Positions 18,207 to 26,231 of a DNA stretch of 64,000 bases are shown piece by piece. Made by a program: the position numbers and the translations under genes. Each line of letters opens with the position of its first letter. Positions within the stretch are counted from its first letter, which is position 1. Origin of the DNA: Bradyrhizobium diversitatis (GTDB lineage: Bacteria; Pseudomonadota; Alphaproteobacteria; Rhizobiales; Xanthobacteraceae). The notes under the pieces were generated by a model. The model searched no databases. It worked only from the letters and a program-made list of their open reading frames with translations, and was not told the DNA's origin. The stretch is from NCBI RefSeq assembly GCF_016031635.1, contig NZ_JACEGD010000005.1:124001-188000 (forward strand), read 5' to 3'.

Positions 18207-19322
18207 ATGGCACTCAAAATAGAGCTGTTCGACCATATCAGGTCGCGGAGGACGCAATTGGGGCTGGCGATCCGGGTCACGGTGGCCGCGGCTGCGGCCT
18301 ATGCGATTGCGACCGCGCTGCATCTGTTGCTGCCGCTCTGGGCGGTGCTGACCTCGCTGATCGTGACCCAGATGAGCGTCGGCCGCTCGCTGAAGGCGAC
18401 GCGCGACTACATGCTGGGCACCATTGGCGGCGCCGTCTATGGCGGCGCCATCGCGATCCTGATCCCTTATTCCAGCGAAGCCGGTCTGCTGGGGCTTCTG
18501 GTCCTCTCCGTCGCCCCGCTCGCCTTCATCGCCGCGATCAATCCGAGCCTCAGCGCGGCCACGGTCACCGCGGTGATCGTGCTCCTGGTCCCGACCCTGC
18601 ATCATGCCGATCCCCTGACCTCGGCGATCGACCGGGTCAGCGAGGTCGCGGTCGGCGCCGTCACGGGGCTGCTGGTCTCGTTCCTGGTGCTGCCCTCGCG
18701 CGCGGTGCGGCAGATTCGCGCCAGCGCGGCGACGCTGCTCGAATTGATCGCAGATGCCTTCACCGAGCTGCTCGCGGGCCTCACGCGCGGCCGCGACAAC
18801 GACGCGCTGCACCGGATCCAGGACGGCATCGGCACGGCCATGGTCAGCCTCAACGCGATCGGCTCCGAGGCCGAGCGCGAGCGCGCTGCGCGGCTGTCGA
18901 GCGGCCCGGACACCGGTCCCCTGCTGCGGACCATCCTGCGGCTGCGCCATGACGTCGTGATGATCGGCCGGGCCACCGTGGTGCCGCTGCCGGCCGACGT
19001 GCAGACGCGGCTCGCAGGCCCGCTGGCGGAAGTCTCGACTGTGATCGCGCGTTTCCTGCGTTCGGCAGCCAGCGCCTTGCGCGAAGGCGCCGGTGCGCCG
19101 CCGATCCATCCCGTCCACGTCGCGCTCCAGCATTACGCCGAGGCGGTCGCGTCTGTCCGACAGGACGGCCTGATTCGCGGCCAGCCCAGCGACACCGCCG
19201 AGCGCTTCTTCGCGCTCGGTTTCTCCCTGGAGCAGATGCACCAGAATCTGTGCGACCTCGACCGCGTCGTCGGGGAGTGGTCGGAGGCGGCCGCGGGCAA
19301 GTCTGCGCGGGTAGCAGGGTGA
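18207..19322 (+). CDS. FUSC/aromatic-acid-exporter-type membrane protein
   Basis: A 371-residue inner-membrane protein. The first 175 residues hold about six hydrophobic segments (IRVTVAAAAAYAIATALHLL through VAVGAVTGLLVSFLVLPSR), followed by a long mostly helical cytoplasmic region with no enzyme motif. This is the layout of half-size FUSC/AaeB/ArAE proteins, linked to efflux of aromatic acids or fusaric acid. The ATG at 18207 gives the natural start just before the first segment (MALKIELFDHIRSRRTQLG). No membrane-fusion partner is adjacent, so the export role is inferred from the family only. Confidence 0.8.
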   Translation: MALKIELFDHIRSRRTQLGLAIRVTVAAAAAYAIATALHLLLPLWAVLTSLIVTQMSVGRSLKATRDYMLGTIGGAVYGGAIAILIPYSSEAGLLGLLVLSVAPLAFIAAINPSLSAATVTAVIVLLVPTLHHADPLTSAIDRVSEVAVGAVTGLLVSFLVLPSRAVRQIRASAATLLELIADAFTELLAGLTRGRDNDALHRIQDGIGTAMVSLNAIGSEAERERAARLSSGPDTGPLLRTILRLRHDVVMIGRATVVPLPADVQTRLAGPLAEVSTVIARFLRSAASALREGAGAPPIHPVHVALQHYAEAVASVRQDGLIRGQPSDTAERFFALGFSLEQMHQNLCDLDRVVGEWSEAAAGKSARVAG

Positions 19323-19323
19323 G

Positions 19324-19971
19324 CTACCGCTTCGTCAGGCCCTTGCCCTGCATGCGCCAGACCAGGAGATCGATGCGGTCCTGGCCGAAGAACGGCTCGT
19401 TCTCGAACACGAAGGTCGGCACGCCCCAATGGCCGGCCGCATGGTCCTTCTCGTTCTCCGCAATCACCCGCTCGTAGCGGTCCGGGTCGGCGGTGATGGC
19501 GGCATCCATCGCCGCGAGATCGAAGCCGGCTTGCTCAGCCGCGCGCGCCAGATGATCGCCCTCGTTCCACCCCGAGACCGAGCCGTCCCACAATACGCGC
19601 GCGATCGCGTAGGTGAATGCAAGCGAGCGCCCTTCGAGCTGCGCCATGGCGCCCAGCCGGGTCAGGCGATGGATGTAGGGCTGCTCCGCCGCGACCTCGA
19701 GCGTGGTCAGGTCCTGCACGATCGGATTGGGCCGGGGAAAGCGGAACGGAATGCCCTCGTGCTCCGCCACGCGCGCGCTGTCGAGCACCACATAGCGAAT
19801 GAATTGCGGGTTGGTTTTCTTGAAGAAGCCCGGCTCGCGGATCGCCAGCGGATAGACCGGACGCAAGTTCACTGCGAGGTCATACTGTTCGACGAGCTTC
19901 AGTGTCTTGGGCAGTGCCAGATAGCTGTAAGGGCTCCGATAGGAGTAGAAGAGGTCGACGGACAGTGTCAT
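19324..19971 (-). CDS. 2-hydroxychromene-2-carboxylate isomerase family (DsbA-like fold)
   Basis: A 215-residue thioredoxin/GST-kappa-fold protein. The active-site stretch FYSYRSPYSYLALPK carries the Ser that replaces the redox Cys of DsbA in HCCA isomerases, and GHWGVPTFVFENEPFFGQDRIDLL is the cis-Pro region and C-terminal family signature. HCCA isomerases act in naphthalene degradation, but most rhizobial copies are of unknown substrate and use glutathione-like cofactors. The ATG overlaps the stop of the DUF2867 gene by four bases (ATGA), so it is the last gene of a translationally coupled operon MATE-DUF2867-isomerase. Confidence 0.85.
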   Translation of the reverse strand: MTLSVDLFYSYRSPYSYLALPKTLKLVEQYDLAVNLRPVYPLAIREPGFFKKTNPQFIRYVVLDSARVAEHEGIPFRFPRPNPIVQDLTTLEVAAEQPYIHRLTRLGAMAQLEGRSLAFTYAIARVLWDGSVSGWNEGDHLARAAEQAGFDLAAMDAAITADPDRYERVIAENEKDHAAGHWGVPTFVFENEPFFGQDRIDLLVWRMQGKGLTKR

Positions 19972-20456
19972 CGGACAGGCTCCACGATCCGTCCCATCAT
20001 GTTGCGGACGACGAGCTTGTGGAAGGGCATGATCAGCGCGAGATAGGTCCGGCCGAGCAAGTTGTGCGTGCGCACCAGCGTGGTCGAGGTCACCTGCCGG
20101 CTCGCGGCATTGCCTGAAACGTCGACGACGATGCGGAAATCGAGGTGCGAATCGTCGAAGCCGGCGACGAGCTGCTCCGGTGTCTCGCTCAGCACCGGAA
20201 ACAGGCCGATCAGGCCGTGCGGCGCCGGGGCGCCTTCGCCTGATGTTTTCAATCCGAACGGCTTCACCAGAATGTTGCGCAGGCGCAGCAGCGCGTCGAT
20301 CCAGCGCGGCCCGTCCAGCACCATCCTGGTGCAGGCCTCGCGGGCATTCACTGCCGTCGCGCCGACTTCCACACGAAACGCGTCGATGAACTGGGCGCCG
20401 GCCAGCACTGCACTGGCGTCGACCTCCGGCGTGACTTCGCGGACCATCCCGATCAT
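19968..20456 (-). CDS. DUF2867 family protein
   Basis: A 162-residue cytoplasmic protein of the DUF2867 family, often fused to or beside SDR-type NAD-binding proteins. Visible family features are DAFRVEV, then GLIGLFPVLSETPEQLVAGF and DSHLDFRIVVDVSG, and the C-terminal HNLLGRTYLALIMPFHKLVVR. It starts at the ATG at 20456, which overlaps the MATE stop by ATGA, and its own stop overlaps the next start by ATGA. The same frame stays open far upstream within the MATE gene, but that part is not coding. Function is unknown. Confidence 0.82.
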   Translation of the reverse strand: MIGMVREVTPEVDASAVLAGAQFIDAFRVEVGATAVNAREACTRMVLDGPRWIDALLRLRNILVKPFGLKTSGEGAPAPHGLIGLFPVLSETPEQLVAGFDDSHLDFRIVVDVSGNAASRQVTSTTLVRTHNLLGRTYLALIMPFHKLVVRNMMGRIVEPVR

Positions 20457-21865
20457 CCCGCCAATCTGCGCGTCAGCATCCGGAAGCGCAAGACCAGGAG
20501 CCCGGCATAGACGAACGTGCCGATCGAGAATCCGATCCAGACCCCGACCGCGCCCAGCCCTGTGTGGAACGCCAGCATCCAGCCGATCGGAAAGGCGACG
20601 CCCCAATAGCCGATCGCCGCGAACAGCAGCGTCATCCTGGTGTCGTTGATGCCGCGCAGCGCGCCGCCCATGATGGTCTGGAGGCCGTCGGCGATGAAGA
20701 AGGTGGCGCCGACCACCAGCAGTGTCGCCGTCAGCTCGACGGTCGCTGCGCTCGCTCCGCTGCTGCCGAAGAACAGTCGGCCCAGTTCGTAGCGACCGAG
20801 GATGATCGCGACGGTCAGGGCCGAGACGAGAGCTATTCCGAGCACGCCCGCGGCGAGCCCTGCGCGCCTCACCGCCGCCGGATCGTTGCGGCCGAAGGCG
20901 TGGCCGACCCGCACCGTCGCGGCCATGCCGATGCCGAGCGGGACCATGAACAGCACGGCCGTGACCTGGAGCGCGATCTGGTGCGCGGCAATCGCGGCGG
21001 TCGAGATCAAGCCCATCAGCAGCGCCGCCGAGGAGAACAGGCCGTACTCCATCAGCAGCGCAAACGAGATCGGCGCGCCGACCGCGATCAGCTGGCGCAT
21101 CAACGGCCAGTCGATCCGCCAGAGATTCGCGAGCGGATGATAGTCCGCGAACGGCTTGCGCCATGCGGCAATCGCGAGCGCGGCGATGAAGGTGCCGAGG
21201 TTGACCAGCGTGGTCGCCAGCCCCGCGCCGAACAGGCCGAGCTCCGGCAGGCCGAACAGGCCGTGGATCAGGACGTAGACGAGGACGGCATTGACCGGGA
21301 TCGCCGCCACCGTGATCCACAATGGCGCCTGCGGCCGGTTCACCGCGCTCATCATGCCACGCAGGGCGATGAAGCCGAGCGCCGGTGCAATGCCCCAGGC
21401 AAGTCCGTTCAGGTAGTGCTGGGCAAGGCTGGCCGAATGCGGGGCCTGTCCGAGCGCGAGCAGGATTTGCTCGCCATAGAGCGGCGAGGCCATCATCGGC
21501 AGCGAGATCAGCAGTGCGACCCAAAGCCCGACGCGCAAGGAGCGGCGGATCAGCCTGACATCGCCGGCGCCGAACGCCTGCGCCGCCAGCGGCGACACGG
21601 CGGACGTCAATCCGAGCCCGAAGGTGAAGCTGACGAAATAGACCGTATGGGCCAGCGCGGCCGCGGCCACCGCATCCTCGCCGAGCCGCCCGATCATCGC
21701 GAGATCGGTGGTGATCATCGCGATCTGCCCGAGCTGCGTCAGCATCAACGGCACGGCGAGGCGCAGCGTCTCGACGAATTCCTGCGCGAGATGGTTTGGC
21801 GGCGCATCCGAGCGTGCTCGGTACGGCTGTTTGGTATCCACAAGATCGGTCATGGCAGGGGGCAT
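20453..21865 (-). CDS. MATE family multidrug efflux transporter
   Basis: A 470-residue inner-membrane antiporter with twelve hydrophobic segments, NorM-like. The N-terminal half has LAVPLMLTQLGQIAMITTDLAMIGRLG, the typical MATE helix 1-2 with the conserved Thr/Asp region, and AVSPLAAQAFGAGD. The second half repeats the pattern (VRVGHAFGRNDPAAVRRAG). The start is either 21865 or the ATG four codons in (21853); neither has a strong ribosome site. It is first in the three-gene overlapped operon, so efflux may be tied to the product or substrate of the following isomerase-like enzyme. Confidence 0.92.
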   Translation of the reverse strand: MPPAMTDLVDTKQPYRARSDAPPNHLAQEFVETLRLAVPLMLTQLGQIAMITTDLAMIGRLGEDAVAAAALAHTVYFVSFTFGLGLTSAVSPLAAQAFGAGDVRLIRRSLRVGLWVALLISLPMMASPLYGEQILLALGQAPHSASLAQHYLNGLAWGIAPALGFIALRGMMSAVNRPQAPLWITVAAIPVNAVLVYVLIHGLFGLPELGLFGAGLATTLVNLGTFIAALAIAAWRKPFADYHPLANLWRIDWPLMRQLIAVGAPISFALLMEYGLFSSAALLMGLISTAAIAAHQIALQVTAVLFMVPLGIGMAATVRVGHAFGRNDPAAVRRAGLAAGVLGIALVSALTVAIILGRYELGRLFFGSSGASAATVELTATLLVVGATFFIADGLQTIMGGALRGINDTRMTLLFAAIGYWGVAFPIGWMLAFHTGLGAVGVWIGFSIGTFVYAGLLVLRFRMLTRRLAG

Positions 21866-22015
21866 AGCAGCCCCGATTGGCGAAGTAACGGCAAAGAAAC
21901 GAGGTGGGTGGGGTCCCGTCGGAAAAAAGCGCGCGCTGAGCGAAGGAAAGTGTGGCTTGCGCCGTATTCGTCATGTGCGGCGAACTTCCGCCGGTCTCGG
22001 ATTGGGAATTTCAGC

Positions 22016-22747
22016 ATGATAGCGCGATTTGGAGTGACGCTCGCCGCGGTGGTCATCGGTTCTGCCATGGGGGCTGGCCACGTCGCGGCGGCCGATCTGA
22101 GGCTGCCTTTCTCACCTCCGCCGCAAGCCCAGGCCGCGTCAGCGGCTCTCTTGAGCTGGGCCGGGCCCTATTTCGGCGTCCAGGCCGGCTATCTGTCGGG
22201 CCGCTCCGAGGTCTCGTTTCCGACCACCGGTGAATTTCACTTCGTCGATCCGAAGGGAGCCACGGTAGGCGCCACGGCGGGCTTCTCGGCGCAATGGGGC
22301 CGGATCGTCGCCGGCATCGAGGGCGATGTGAACTTCGTCGATGCGCGCGCGACCATCGATACCGGCTTTGCGCCGACCCCCGCCGTCACGCAGCTTCAAT
22401 CCGCCGTCAACTGGAATAGCCATCTGCGTGGGCGCATCGGCTACGCTTTCGACCGGACGCTGCTGTTCGCCAGCGGCGGCCTTGCGATCGCAGGCGTCGA
22501 AAGCAAGGCGTTCGACAATGCGAGCGGCACGGTTGCGAACTGGAGCGACACCCGAATCGGCTGGTCGATCGGAGCGGGCGCGGAATTCCGCTTCGCCCGG
22601 CCGGCGTCGCTTCGGCTCGAATATCTCTATGATAACTTCGGATCAAAGACGCTCGGAGCACAGACGGTCGGGGCGACCGCTTTCGGTGAGCGCGGATCCA
22701 GGCTCGATACGCATACCGTTCGAGCCGGCGTGTATTGGCGCTTTTGA
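22016..22747 (+). CDS. Outer-membrane beta-barrel protein (Omp25/Omp31-like)
   Basis: A 243-residue exported barrel protein. The signal peptide runs MIARFGVTLAAVVIGSAMGA through HVAA with cleavage near AAA. The mature part begins with the rhizobial pattern WAGPYFGVQAGYLSG, alternating beta strands follow (AGIEGDVNFVD, HLRGRIGYAFDRTLLFASGGLAI, IGWSIGAGAEFRFA, LRLEYLYDNFG), and the C terminus is VRAGVYWRF with the terminal Phe required for barrel assembly. The start lies within a much longer open frame antisense to the MATE gene; only this part is coding. It is followed by the ECF sigma gene 138 bp on. Confidence 0.9.
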   Translation: MIARFGVTLAAVVIGSAMGAGHVAAADLRLPFSPPPQAQAASAALLSWAGPYFGVQAGYLSGRSEVSFPTTGEFHFVDPKGATVGATAGFSAQWGRIVAGIEGDVNFVDARATIDTGFAPTPAVTQLQSAVNWNSHLRGRIGYAFDRTLLFASGGLAIAGVESKAFDNASGTVANWSDTRIGWSIGAGAEFRFARPASLRLEYLYDNFGSKTLGAQTVGATAFGERGSRLDTHTVRAGVYWRF

Positions 22748-22885
22748 CCGGGGGATCGCGGCTTGTTGCCGCAGGTGCCTCAATTGAGGCGGCGGTGCGT
22801 CCCGGCAATGCGGCATATCTCTCCCAGCCGGGACCGGCTCGCACTCCGCAGCAACGATGGCCGCAGGCCAGAGCAACAGGTCGAG

Positions 22886-23446
22886 ATGATGGAAGAGCCA
22901 TCGGACGAGGCCTTGATGGCGGAGGTTTCGGCGCGGCGGCAGCATGCGTTTCGTATTCTGATGCGGCGTCACATGCCGCGGGCGCTGCGGGTCGCCGAGC
23001 GGATCGTCCGCGATCCGGTCGAGGCCGATGACATCGGCCAGGAGGCGTTCATGCGCGTCTGGACTCACGCGGCTTCGTTCGATCCGCAGGTTGCGAAATT
23101 CACGACCTGGCTCTACCGCATCGTCCTCAATCTGACGTTCGACCGCACGAGGCGCCGTACGTTCCAGCCGCTCGATGCGGCCGGTGATGTGCCCGATACG
23201 GGGCCGCACGCGGTCGAGCGGCTGATCGCCGATGAGGAGTTCCGCCTTCTCAACCGCGCAATGCTCGCACTGTCGGACCGCCAGCGCGGCGCGATCGCGC
23301 TCTTCCACATGGAGGGGTTGAGCGGCGAGGAGGCGGCGAAGGCGATGAACCTCAGCGCCAAGGCGTTCGAATCGCTGCTGGGCCGCGCCCGCACGGCGCT
23401 CAAGGCAAATGTTCAGAAAATACAGGACACGGGGAGCTACGCATGA
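22886..23446 (+). CDS. ECF-type RNA polymerase sigma factor
   Basis: A 186-residue sigma-70-family factor. Region 2 covers AFRILMRRHMPRALRVAERI through DIGQEAFMRVWTHAASFDP and KFTTWLYRIVLNLTFDRTRRR; region 4 covers LNRAMLALSDRQRGAIALFH through LSGEEAAKAMNLSAKAFESL and LGRARTALK. The ATG-ATG at 22886 is chosen because the sigma domain begins right after. Its stop overlaps the anti-sigma start by ATGA. Together with the next two genes it forms a compact sigma/anti-sigma/periplasmic-sensor unit, which points to envelope or metal-stress control. Confidence 0.92.
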   Translation: MMEEPSDEALMAEVSARRQHAFRILMRRHMPRALRVAERIVRDPVEADDIGQEAFMRVWTHAASFDPQVAKFTTWLYRIVLNLTFDRTRRRTFQPLDAAGDVPDTGPHAVERLIADEEFRLLNRAMLALSDRQRGAIALFHMEGLSGEEAAKAMNLSAKAFESLLGRARTALKANVQKIQDTGSYA

Positions 23447-23871
23447 CGCCCGATCAGTTCAGACGATTGGCCGAGACGTGGGGAGGCGATGTCGAGCGCT
23501 GGCCCGCGGCAACGCGCGAGGCCGCGCGGCGACTTGCGGCGAGTGCGGAAGGAGCTGCCGTCCTGGATCAGCAGGCGCGCCTCGACCGCCTCCTTGCGGC
23601 CGCCCCGGAGATCGAGGCGGAAAGGGCGGATCGTTCAAGCCTGCTTGTGCTGCAACGACTGGCCGGGATGCCGCAGCAGCATCGGCCGCCATGGCATCGC
23701 CGCCTGCTGCGCTGGCCGGCTCTCGTTCCCGCCGCAAGCCTCGCCTGCTCCGTGATGGTGGGCGTGTGGCTGGCGGGGGCGATTCCCTATGTTCATCCGT
23801 CGTCGGACCCCTTGTCCGTCGTGAGCGGCGTCTTCGACGTCTACGCAATCGGTTTTGGATCGGTGCAATGA
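23443..23871 (+). CDS. Anti-sigma-factor-like single-pass membrane protein
   Basis: A 142-residue protein. The N-terminal 75 residues (FRRLAETWGGDVERWPAATR and AARRLAASAEGAAVLDQQARLDRLL) match the short helical domain seen in alphaproteobacterial proteins encoded after ECF sigma genes. A single hydrophobic segment lies near residues 93-115 (LVPAASLACSVMVGVWLAGA), and a short C-terminal tail would be periplasmic. No zinc HxxxCxxC motif is present. It overlaps the sigma stop and the next start by four bases each, supporting a role as membrane anchor and inhibitor of the sigma factor. Confidence 0.72.
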   Translation: MTPDQFRRLAETWGGDVERWPAATREAARRLAASAEGAAVLDQQARLDRLLAAAPEIEAERADRSSLLVLQRLAGMPQQHRPPWHRRLLRWPALVPAASLACSVMVGVWLAGAIPYVHPSSDPLSVVSGVFDVYAIGFGSVQ

Positions 23872-24311
23872 AGTTCTGGCGAGAATCGTCCACTCCCTTG
23901 CGAGCGCTCGTGCTGCTGTCGCTCTGCCTCAACGTCATCCTGCTCACCTATGTCTCGGTGCAATGGCTGCAGCCCGGCGGCCTCGTGCCGGGCGCGGGTC
24001 TGCCGCTCCGGATGATCGAGCGTGTGGCGGAGAGATTGCCGAAGGAAGACGCAGAGATCCTGTGGAGCATCTATCAGGGCAAGGAGGCCGAACTGCTGCC
24101 TCTCCAGACCGAGTACCGGCATGCGCTGATGAAGGCCATGAAATCCGCGGCACAGACGAATCTGGACAGGGCCGAGCTGGAAGCGGCCGTGAAGGATGCC
24201 CGCGACAAGCGGCTGAAGATAGGTGATCTCGTCGTCGCAACCTTCGTCGAGATGCTGGAACGAATTTCGCCGAAAGGACGCCGCCAACTCGTCGGCGGCT
24301 ATTTTCGCTGA
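23868..24311 (+). CDS. Periplasmic heavy-metal-sensor-type protein (CnrX/CpxP-like)
   Basis: A 147-residue protein with an N-terminal membrane anchor (LRALVLLSLCLNVILLTYVSV) and a helical periplasmic domain: MIERVAERLPKEDAEILWSI and YQGKEAELLPLQTEYRHALM, then LDRAELEAAVKDARDKRLKI. The length and helix pattern match CnrX, the Ni/Co sensor of the CnrYXH system, and other heavy-metal-resistance-domain proteins. Several His and Met residues are present but a defined metal site cannot be assigned. It is coupled by ATGA to the anti-sigma gene and is the likely signal input of this unit. Confidence 0.72.
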   Translation: MKFWRESSTPLRALVLLSLCLNVILLTYVSVQWLQPGGLVPGAGLPLRMIERVAERLPKEDAEILWSIYQGKEAELLPLQTEYRHALMKAMKSAAQTNLDRAELEAAVKDARDKRLKIGDLVVATFVEMLERISPKGRRQLVGGYFR

Positions 24312-24389
24312 GCCGCGCGGAGTGAACGAGGGATTCGGTCCGTCCAGACGTATCACCTACATCGATGTCTGCGAATTGGTGGAGATGAC

Positions 24390-24692
24390 ATGGTGCAACG
24401 ATTTGGGACGGCGGCAAGCGGATCGGCAGTGAGTTTCTCGCGGCGCGCTCCCGTCTATGTGCGTGCGGCTCTTGCGGCGGCGAGCTTGATCGCACTTCTG
24501 GTGCTGTTTCTGTCGCAAGCTTCCGCGCAGGACGCACGAAGCGAGGCAAAGCAGGCCTGCAAGGCAGACTATTCGCGCCTCTGCGCGGGAACGATGCCGG
24601 GCGGCGGCCGCATTCGCAAATGCCTGGGTGACAATTACGCGAGCTTGTCCGCGGCCTGCAAGCAGGCGGTCGACGCGAACCCGCCAAAATAG
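24390..24692 (+). CDS. Exported cysteine-rich repeat protein
   Basis: A 100-residue protein with an N-terminal signal (VRAALAAASLIALLVLFLSQ ending ASA). The mature part holds a single Cys-rich unit, CKADYSRLCAG-x-MPGGGRIRKCL...LSAACKQAV, which follows the PF00839-type pattern (C..DY..LC.G..PGGGRI..CL....LS..C). Four cysteines probably form two disulfides in the periplasm. It lies 78 bases after the sensor gene on the same strand and probably belongs to the sigma-factor regulon. The partner or metal is unknown. Confidence 0.75.
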   Translation: MVQRFGTAASGSAVSFSRRAPVYVRAALAAASLIALLVLFLSQASAQDARSEAKQACKADYSRLCAGTMPGGGRIRKCLGDNYASLSAACKQAVDANPPK

Positions 24693-24703
24693 GATGGCGG
24701 GCT

Positions 24704-24752
24704 GAGCATGATCCGGAAGAGTGCGCAGCGGTCGTCCGAAAAGATCATGCTC
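24704..24752. repeat. GAGCATGATC palindrome, family H
   Basis: Perfect 10-base arms GAGCATGATC and GATCATGCTC, extended by CCGGAAGA/TCCGAAAA, enclose about 29 bases. This element is common between genes in Rhizobiales. It lies between the convergent Cys-rich gene and murA, where it could act as a bidirectional terminator. Confidence 0.75.
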
Positions 24753-24801
24753 GAACGACGACCCAAGGCGCGATGACGATCCGTCCCGATCGCATCGCGC
24801 T

Positions 24802-26094
24802 TCAGCTCCGCGCCGGCACGCGCTTGATCTTCGCCCCAAGCGCATTCAGCCGCTCCTCGATGCGCTCATAGCCGCGCTCGATCTGGTCGGCGTTGTTGAT
24901 GGTCGAGGTGCCCTCGGCGCACACCGCGGCGAGCAGCATCGCCATGCCGGCGCGAATGTCCGGCGACGTCATCGTCGCGCCGTGCAGGCGGCTGGGGCCG
25001 GCGATGATGGCGCGGTGCGGGTCGCACAACACGATGCGCGCGCCCATCGCGATCAGCTTGTCGACGAAGAACATCCTGGATTCGAACATCTTCTCGAACA
25101 TCAGGATCACGCCCTCGCATTGCGTGGCGGTGACGATCGCGATCGACATCAGGTCGGCCGGGAAAGCGGGCCAAGGCTGGTCCTCCAGCTTGGGCACATG
25201 GCCGCCGAAATCGTCCTGGATCTTCAGCGTCTGGTTCGAGGGTACGATGAGATCGTCGCCCTCGACGCGGCAGACGATGCCGAGCCGCTCGAAACCCATG
25301 CGGATCGAGCGCAGATGCTCGACGCCGGCGCGCGTGATGCGCAGCGGCGAGCGCGTCACGGCGGCAAGCCCGATCAGCGAGCCGACCTCGATGTGGTCGG
25401 GCTGGATCCGGTAGGTCGTTTCCCCCAGCGTCGCAGGCCCGTGCACGATCATGGTGTTGGTGCCGATGCCTTCGATCCTGGCGCCGAGCGCGACCAGGAA
25501 ATTGGCGAGGTCCTGCACATGCGGCTCGGAGGCCGCGTTGCGCAAATAGGTGACGCCGTCGGCGGCGACCGCTGCGACCAGCGCATTCTCGGTCGCGGTG
25601 ACGCTGGGCTCGTCCAGGAACACGTCCGCGCCGGCGAGCTTTGGCGCGCGGAATTCCAGCCGGTCGGTCGCAGTGACCTTTGCCCCCAGCTGCTCCAGCG
25701 CCAGCACATGGGTGTCGAGCCGGCGGCGGCCGATGACGTCGCCGCCCGGCGGCGGCAGCATCACCTCGCCGCAGCGGGCGAGCAGGGGTCCCGCGAGCAG
25801 GATCGAGGCGCGAATGCGCACGCAGAGTTCGGGGTCGAGATCGGCGGCGCGAATGCTCTTGGCGTGAATCACCAGCGTATTGCGGGAGCTCCATTCCGCC
25901 GACGCGCCGACCGAGCGGATCAGCTCGACCAGCGTCTCGGTGTCGCGGATCCGCGGCACGTTGTGGAGCGTCACCGGATGCTCGGTCAGCAGCGCGGCGG
26001 CGATGATCGGCAGCGCCGAATTCTTGTTGCCGGACGGCTCGATCGAGCCCGAGAGCCGGTGACCGCCCTCGACGATGTATTGGATGGGCGCCAC
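24802..26094 (-). CDS. murA: UDP-N-acetylglucosamine 1-carboxyvinyltransferase with Cys-to-Asp active site
   Basis: A 430-residue cytoplasmic enzyme that transfers enolpyruvate from PEP to UDP-GlcNAc, the first committed step of peptidoglycan synthesis. Present are Lys24-Asn25 (SGNKNSALPIIAAALL), the Arg-Ala loop RIRASILLAGPLLAR, the catalytic acid region FPADLMS and the C-terminal DIRAGMAML with its substrate-binding Arg. The loop Cys115 of the E. coli enzyme is replaced by Asp119 in PPPGGDVIGRRRLDTH (codon 25738-25740 reads GAC). MurA with Asp at this position, as in Mycobacterium and Chlamydia, is active but insensitive to fosfomycin. Whether a second MurA exists elsewhere cannot be seen. 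Confidence 0.95.
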   Translation of the reverse strand: MAPIQYIVEGGHRLSGSIEPSGNKNSALPIIAAALLTEHPVTLHNVPRIRDTETLVELIRSVGASAEWSSRNTLVIHAKSIRAADLDPELCVRIRASILLAGPLLARCGEVMLPPPGGDVIGRRRLDTHVLALEQLGAKVTATDRLEFRAPKLAGADVFLDEPSVTATENALVAAVAADGVTYLRNAASEPHVQDLANFLVALGARIEGIGTNTMIVHGPATLGETTYRIQPDHIEVGSLIGLAAVTRSPLRITRAGVEHLRSIRMGFERLGIVCRVEGDDLIVPSNQTLKIQDDFGGHVPKLEDQPWPAFPADLMSIAIVTATQCEGVILMFEKMFESRMFFVDKLIAMGARIVLCDPHRAIIAGPSRLHGATMTSPDIRAGMAMLLAAVCAEGTSTINNADQIERGYERIEERLNALGAKIKRVPARS

Positions 26095-26231
26095 TTGGTC
26101 TCTCGTTGTCCTGTCGTGGTGGGTGGGCTGCTTCGGAGGCAGAAACTACCGACAATTGAGCAGGGTAGCAATTCTGCACTTGTCGCGGCCGTGGATCGCG
26201 GCTGGGCCGAAGAGGCCCGCTGCACCGGCGT

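Noticed and set aside
20457-21974. Minus-strand upstream extension of the DUF2867 frame
   Set aside because: It runs through the MATE gene in another frame and is Arg/Ala-rich; DUF2867 similarity begins at 20456.
20564-22015. Plus-strand frame continuous with the outer-membrane barrel gene
   Set aside because: This part is antisense to the MATE gene and codes for Arg/Gln-rich nonsense; the real gene starts at the signal peptide at 22016.
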